Assembly: GCA_000231825.2 (NCBI GenBank)
Contig: JH720293.1
Coordinates: 372,001-436,000 of the forward strand
Origin: Tetrahymena elliotti 4EA
Lineage: Eukaryota > Ciliophora > Oligohymenophorea > Hymenostomatida > Tetrahymenidae
Reading direction: 5' to 3'
Length of the DNA stretch: 64,000 nucleotides
Position 1 is the stretch's first letter. Each line of letters starts with the position of its first letter. Shown piece after piece: positions 59,653-64,000 of this stretch. A program made the translations under genes and the position numbers. The notes under the pieces were generated by a model. The model did not search any database and was not told the DNA's origin. It was given only the letters and a program-made list of their open reading frames with translations.

Positions 59653-61013
59653 TTAAGCGCTCTAAATAATAATGAATATTTTCTTGTAAAAGGTTAGTTT
59701 TTATTATACCTTTCTTCTTTCTTTCTTTATTTTTTTGTTTGTTTGTTAGTTTCTTCTTCTTGTTTTTTACAATAAAATAATACAATTAATTATCTTTTTA
59801 TTTTTATCAAACAAAGATTATTAATTTTTAATAAGTTTTTATCACTATTTATGTTATTGTTTCTTATTTATTTTTTTCTTAAAATTTCAGAAGAAGATTT
59901 TATATTTACTTTCAATTACCTCCTACAATGCAATTAAGATATACTCTAATTTTATTACCTTTAACTATACTCTTCTCTATCAACCAAATTATCCTATTTT
60001 TAAGCAGTCAAAAAGTACTCTATACCAGCAAGCCAGCCAATAACACCCAAAGTAAAAAATACTTCAATCTAAAATGATTTCTATGAAATTATCTGTTTTT
60101 TCAATAGTTAACATTTGTAGCAATAATATCTTCAACACATTTAATCATAAATATAGACTATTATTAAGTAGTATGAATCCAAATATTGTCTTAGCTTCTC
60201 ACATTACTTAAATTTAAAACAAATATATTACTAATATGTTTATAAAAAGTTTATTTTTAATTTTTGTAGTTAAACTATCAATTTGTTCTTTTTTGTTTTA
60301 GATCAAAAATAGTTAAAAATTAGTTTACTAAAATAGTATTGCTTTATAAAATGATACTGAAGATTAAATTACTATCTGTTGAATTTAACTAAATCTGCTC
60401 TATTAATATGTATTGTTATTATAAAAACATTTTTTTTATTTTTTAGTTAAATTGTTCTTTCTTTATTCTTCTTTTTCGTAGTCAAAAAAAAACTAAATAT
60501 TGAAAAATTAAAGTAAAATTTCTATATTAAATAATAATGAAAATTAAATGATTGTTTGATGAATTAACTATGTGCATAAGCTAAGAGTAACATCAACTAA
60601 CTAATTGTAAAAAGTAATGGTTATATATTTTATGGTAAGCTTTTTTAATTTTCAGATATTTTAAATTTAATTATTTACCAATAAAAAAAAATATTAATAA
60701 TAATATTTTCACTTTTCTGATTATTATTAATTGTATTTACTAATCAGTGTTTTTTATTGAATCAATTTAAGTTGAACAAATCCAGATTCTCATTGTTAAA
60801 TATATTCTTTACCCAAAAATTATGAAATCAATTCTAAGTTTAGGGATGTAATCACTTTATTTTAGTGTTTTAAAGCCAGAAAACATATTCAATCTTTCAA
60901 GAGAAAATAAAAAACCTTAAAATTACATTTTATTTATTATTCATGCACTCTAAATCAAAATTTAAATAAACATTTTGAATCTAATTTTAAATCGTAATAT
61001 TTATTATATTAAG
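59653..61013. other. 1.4 kb divergent intergenic region
   Basis: Between the small helical gene (minus) and the LRR gene (plus). The 5' exon(s) and start codon of the LRR gene should lie in here but I could not pick them out. Otherwise A/T-rich with T-runs near 59720-59880. Confidence 0.5.
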
Positions 61014-62786
61014 AGGAAAATCTAAAGGGATAGATGGAGCAAAGTAAATAGGACAAGAAATTTTAAGAAATACTAAAATTGAAGATCTTCAAATAGAAAT
61101 AAGTGAGTATTAGGACTATTTAGATTAGAATTCTTTTTTTCTTTGATAAATTTCAATAAGAATTATGAGATTTTATAAGACAATTACTTGTTTAAAATAG
61201 AGGAAACTTCATAGGAGTATAAGGAATAAAAGAAATAGGGAAGTCCCTTTTACAGTGCAAACAAATAAAAAAATATGCAATTAATATACAAGAGTATTGC
61301 TTACTTGTTTTAAGAAGCTTGAATTTAAATTTTTGTAAAATAAAGTAAAAATAAGCTTTCCAGTCTTTCTTCAGTCTGTATCTTTTATTTACTTACAAGT
61401 ATTCCTACTTTAGAAAATATAGAGGAGATTAAAATTCATCTACAAAGGTAAGTTTTTTAAAAAATAATATTAAGAATAAAATTATTTTGTTTAAATTTAA
61501 AGTAAAGAGCTGTAATAAAATGAATTTTTGGAAATATCAAATGCCCTTAAAAAATGTGTGATGTTAAGGAGTTTTACTTTGTCCTTAGGAAAGTAAGTCA
61601 TATAATTATTTTTATTAATTACTATGTATTTTTTATTATAGTTAAATGCATATTGATGATAAACCGCTCCAGTAAATATTTGAAGAAGTGTCTTAACTAA
61701 GCTTTTTAAAAGAATTGACTATCGAAGTATTTTAGTATTCATTTGATGATAAATATAAAAGAGTTCATTCATAAATACAATTTAAAAATATTTAGTGAAA
61801 ATACATATTGCAAAAGATTATGCTATTTTCTTGGAAACAGCTTGAATAGCTAATCTAAAATATAAAACATATCTATTTTTTTAGGAATGTAAAAATGAAA
61901 ATTTTTCAGTTATATTTTTATGAATAATTAATATTGGTTATTTCAAAGTGGTAATAACATTGAAAATGAAGGACTTTAACTGCTATCTAGTGGATTAGAA
62001 AAATTGGGGATTCTAAAAAGATTAAGTCTTATGATTGGACAGTAAATAATTTTATATCCTAAACTCTTTCATAAATTATCTTTCAAAAAGTGAAAGCCAT
62101 ATAGATCATACAGGAATTAAATATCTTTCAGAGAGTCTTTCAAAGTGTTATCACTTAATTCAACTAAATCTAATAATTGTGAGGTAATTAATTACCTTAG
62201 AAACCTTGAATAGATTCTGAATAAAATATATTTTTTAGAAATGAAATAGGTAGTTTAAAACCCTCCTTGTAATTAAATCATTATGAGCTTCATCATAAAA
62301 TTAGGATCTTAAGGAGCTAAATTTTTGGGTTAAGGTTTGAAATTTTGTCGACATTTACAAAAACTCTCTCTCACAATTGGCAAGTATGGAAATCTTAAAA
62401 AATTCAGCTAAATTTTTGAAATAATAAAAGTGGTTGCAATATCGGAATAGAGGGAATGGATGGATTAGGAAACGGCTTAAAAAATTTAAAACACCTAAAT
62501 TTTTTAGATCTAAAAATAGGAATGTAAATAATTATATTAAATAGCTTATTTTACAAATTATTTTAGGGAAAATAAAGTTGATTAGCAGGGAATACAAAAT
62601 TTAGCTACCAGACTTAGTAAATGCCAAAGGCTGACAGTTGTTTTTTTCTTGTTTAGATTGTAAGTTTTAATTTTCTTTTAAGTAAAATTATTTATAATTT
62701 CATACCTTTAAAGACAAGAATCATAAATATTTGTAGACATCATGCACAAATCAAAGAGATTAACCTTCATTTCAGTTTCGAACTGA
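61014..62786 (+). CDS. leucine-rich-repeat protein, about one exon per repeat
   Basis: Successive short exons each encode one ribonuclease-inhibitor-type LRR of about 28 residues. Examples: GIDGAKQIGQEILRNTKIEDL (first), GVQGIKEIGKSLLQCKQIKKY, HIDHTGIKYLSESLSKCYHL, GAKFLGQGLKFCRHLQKLSLTIG, GIEGMDGLGNGLKNLKHLNFL, VDQQGIQNLATRLSKCQRL. From 61593 on, the introns split the repeats after the second base of a codon, and accepting exons supply one base. The exon at 62239-62249 is an 11-nt microexon that restores NEIG. The last exon ends at TGA 62784-62786. The first exon begins at an acceptor (AG 61012-61013), so the start lies upstream. Such proteins bind partners through the curved LRR face. The total repeat number is uncertain because two exons near 61100-61500 are poorly resolved. 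Confidence 0.75.
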
Positions 62787-63462
62787 AATAAAAATAATTT
62801 CATTATTTATTAAGACAAATTTATTAAAAAACAAAATCTAAAAATATTTAATATAAAGCTTTAAGAGGTACAATTTTAATGTTAAAAAAATATTTTAATT
62901 CTAAATTTTACATTAAAATTTTAATATAACTCTATACTTATTTATATTACATTTTCTTATTTTATTTATTTCTTTTTGTAATACTCAATTTAATTCTCTT
63001 TTTTCTCTTTTTGCTTTAACATTTTATTAATTTTTATGTACTTTAGTATCTCTATTATTCCTGGAAAAAATTTTGAACAAATTTGAAGCAAATATAATCA
63101 AATGTTCTTTTTTGTTTCAAATTTTTTAAATAAAAAAATGCTATTTTCAAATATTTATTTTTAACATTATTACATTTAATTCGTAATAAAACTATTAATT
63201 ATTCTATTTAATATATTTAATAAAAATCAATATCTCAAATTAATCATATGATTAAATTAAATATAACATGAATGCAAAGTAACTAAAGTAAAGATAAGTT
63301 AGGTTCATTAATAATAGAATAAATTAAATTTTCCTTTAAAGTAATGGCATTCTTTATTAAAAAATTTAGATTAATTTGACTTTTTTTAATCTGAATAAAT
63401 TTAAAAGTTTTAGAATAATATAAAAATAAGTGTATGATACATATATATTAATTATTAATATT
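62787..63462. other. convergent intergenic region
   Basis: About 0.7 kb, very A/T rich, between converging 3' ends. Nothing recognised. Confidence 0.55.
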
Positions 63463-64000
63463 TCATTTCATTTCAAAAATAATTTTGTTTAATTCTATAA
63501 AATCTTATTCAATGACTTATTCTAGTAACTCAGGATCTATACTCAATCTTTTATGATTAATATCAATTAAATATTGACATAAGTAAAGAATTTTAGAATG
63601 GAGTTCACCTTCATTTTCAACCTTTTTTGAAAGAAAATTAAATTATTTTTAGTTTAATAAATGTGAAATAATAAATTTTACACAAGATTCTGTTATAATT
63701 ATTCTTCTCTAATCTTTATCAAAATTAGTTTATATTTCATTATCACTAATTGAATTTATATAATCTAGTTGATATGGCTCTCCAAAGTAGCTAGCAAGAT
63801 GTTATTTATATTGGAATGGTGTAACGACGCAACTTAAACTCATATTTAAACTCATACCATCATTTTGAATTTTAATTTTTTCTATTTTAACTCCTAAAAC
63901 TTTTTTTAAATTTTAAGTTTTTTTTTATTAAAATTTATTATTTTAAAAATTAATTTACAGTCAAAGGCAAACATCCATTCATAGAAATAGAATTCCTCTA
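63463..64000 (-). CDS. C-terminal part of an unknown protein (runs off the right edge)
   Basis: Two exon pieces on the minus strand (edge-63959, 63899-63463) around a 59-nt intron, phase 1, give about 159 residues before TGA 63463-63465. The upstream piece reads EEFYFYEWMFAFDF and joins LGVKIEKIKIQND without a break, which supports the splice. Further on are SCVVTPFQYKQHLASYFGEPY and a helical end (KILYLCQYLIDINHKRL). No family is recognised. The 5' part is outside the window. Confidence 0.75.

Noticed and set aside
1..64000. Telomeric (TTGGGG) or rDNA-like repeats, CRISPR arrays, insertion sequences
   Set aside because: Only single isolated TTGGGG strings occur, with no array; no regularly spaced repeats and no transposase motifs were found.

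Overview
The window is ciliate macronuclear-type DNA, most like Tetrahymena or a close relative. It is extremely A+T rich. Long open frames appear only when TAA and TAG are read as glutamine and TGA is the sole stop. Introns are GT...AG, mostly 37-450 nt, and very A/T rich, which fits Tetrahymena better than Paramecium with its ~25 nt introns. With this code and splicing, most of the window resolves into about 20 protein genes, and the exon phases close in nearly all of them. Conventional-code ORFs here are mostly fragments or antisense shadows. I saw no tRNA, rRNA, CRISPR array, telomere or bacterial-type operon.

Layout, left to right: secreted acyloxyacyl hydrolase (+); membrane-anchored unknown (-); TPR+SET lysine methyltransferase (-); Na+/H+ exchanger (+); Asn/Gln-rich coiled-coil protein (-); TPR protein with an RPAP3-type C-terminus (+); short SURF6/RRP14-like nucleolar protein (-); 1371-residue Gln/Asn-rich protein (+); Pumilio/PUF RNA-binding protein (+); a 370-base assembly gap; a Bro-N domain fragment; cyclin (-); a 4.4 kb gene-poor stretch; FHA+BRCT protein (+); mitochondrial RAP-domain protein (-); a 66-nt-arm inverted repeat; PH+pseudokinase (+); ciliate-specific unknown (+); a ~0.8 kb tandem duplication that leaves two reciprocal gene fragments; divergent protein kinase (+); cyclic-nucleotide phosphodiesterase (-); a small helical protein (-); a leucine-rich-repeat gene with about one exon per repeat (+); and the 3' end of an unknown gene (-).

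The genes are independently promoted and do not form a pathway. Several concern regulation and signalling (cyclin, PDE, kinases, SET, PUF, FHA/BRCT). The AOAH and NHE genes fit a free-living, bacteria-eating protist. The most unusual items are the PH-pseudokinase, the reciprocal pseudogenes from tandem duplication, the phase-2 LRR exon ladder with an 11-nt microexon, the long inverted repeat, and the Bro-N relic beside the gap. Exon models were built by hand from frame, splice-site and phase agreement. Protein ends and exons that rest on weaker evidence are marked.
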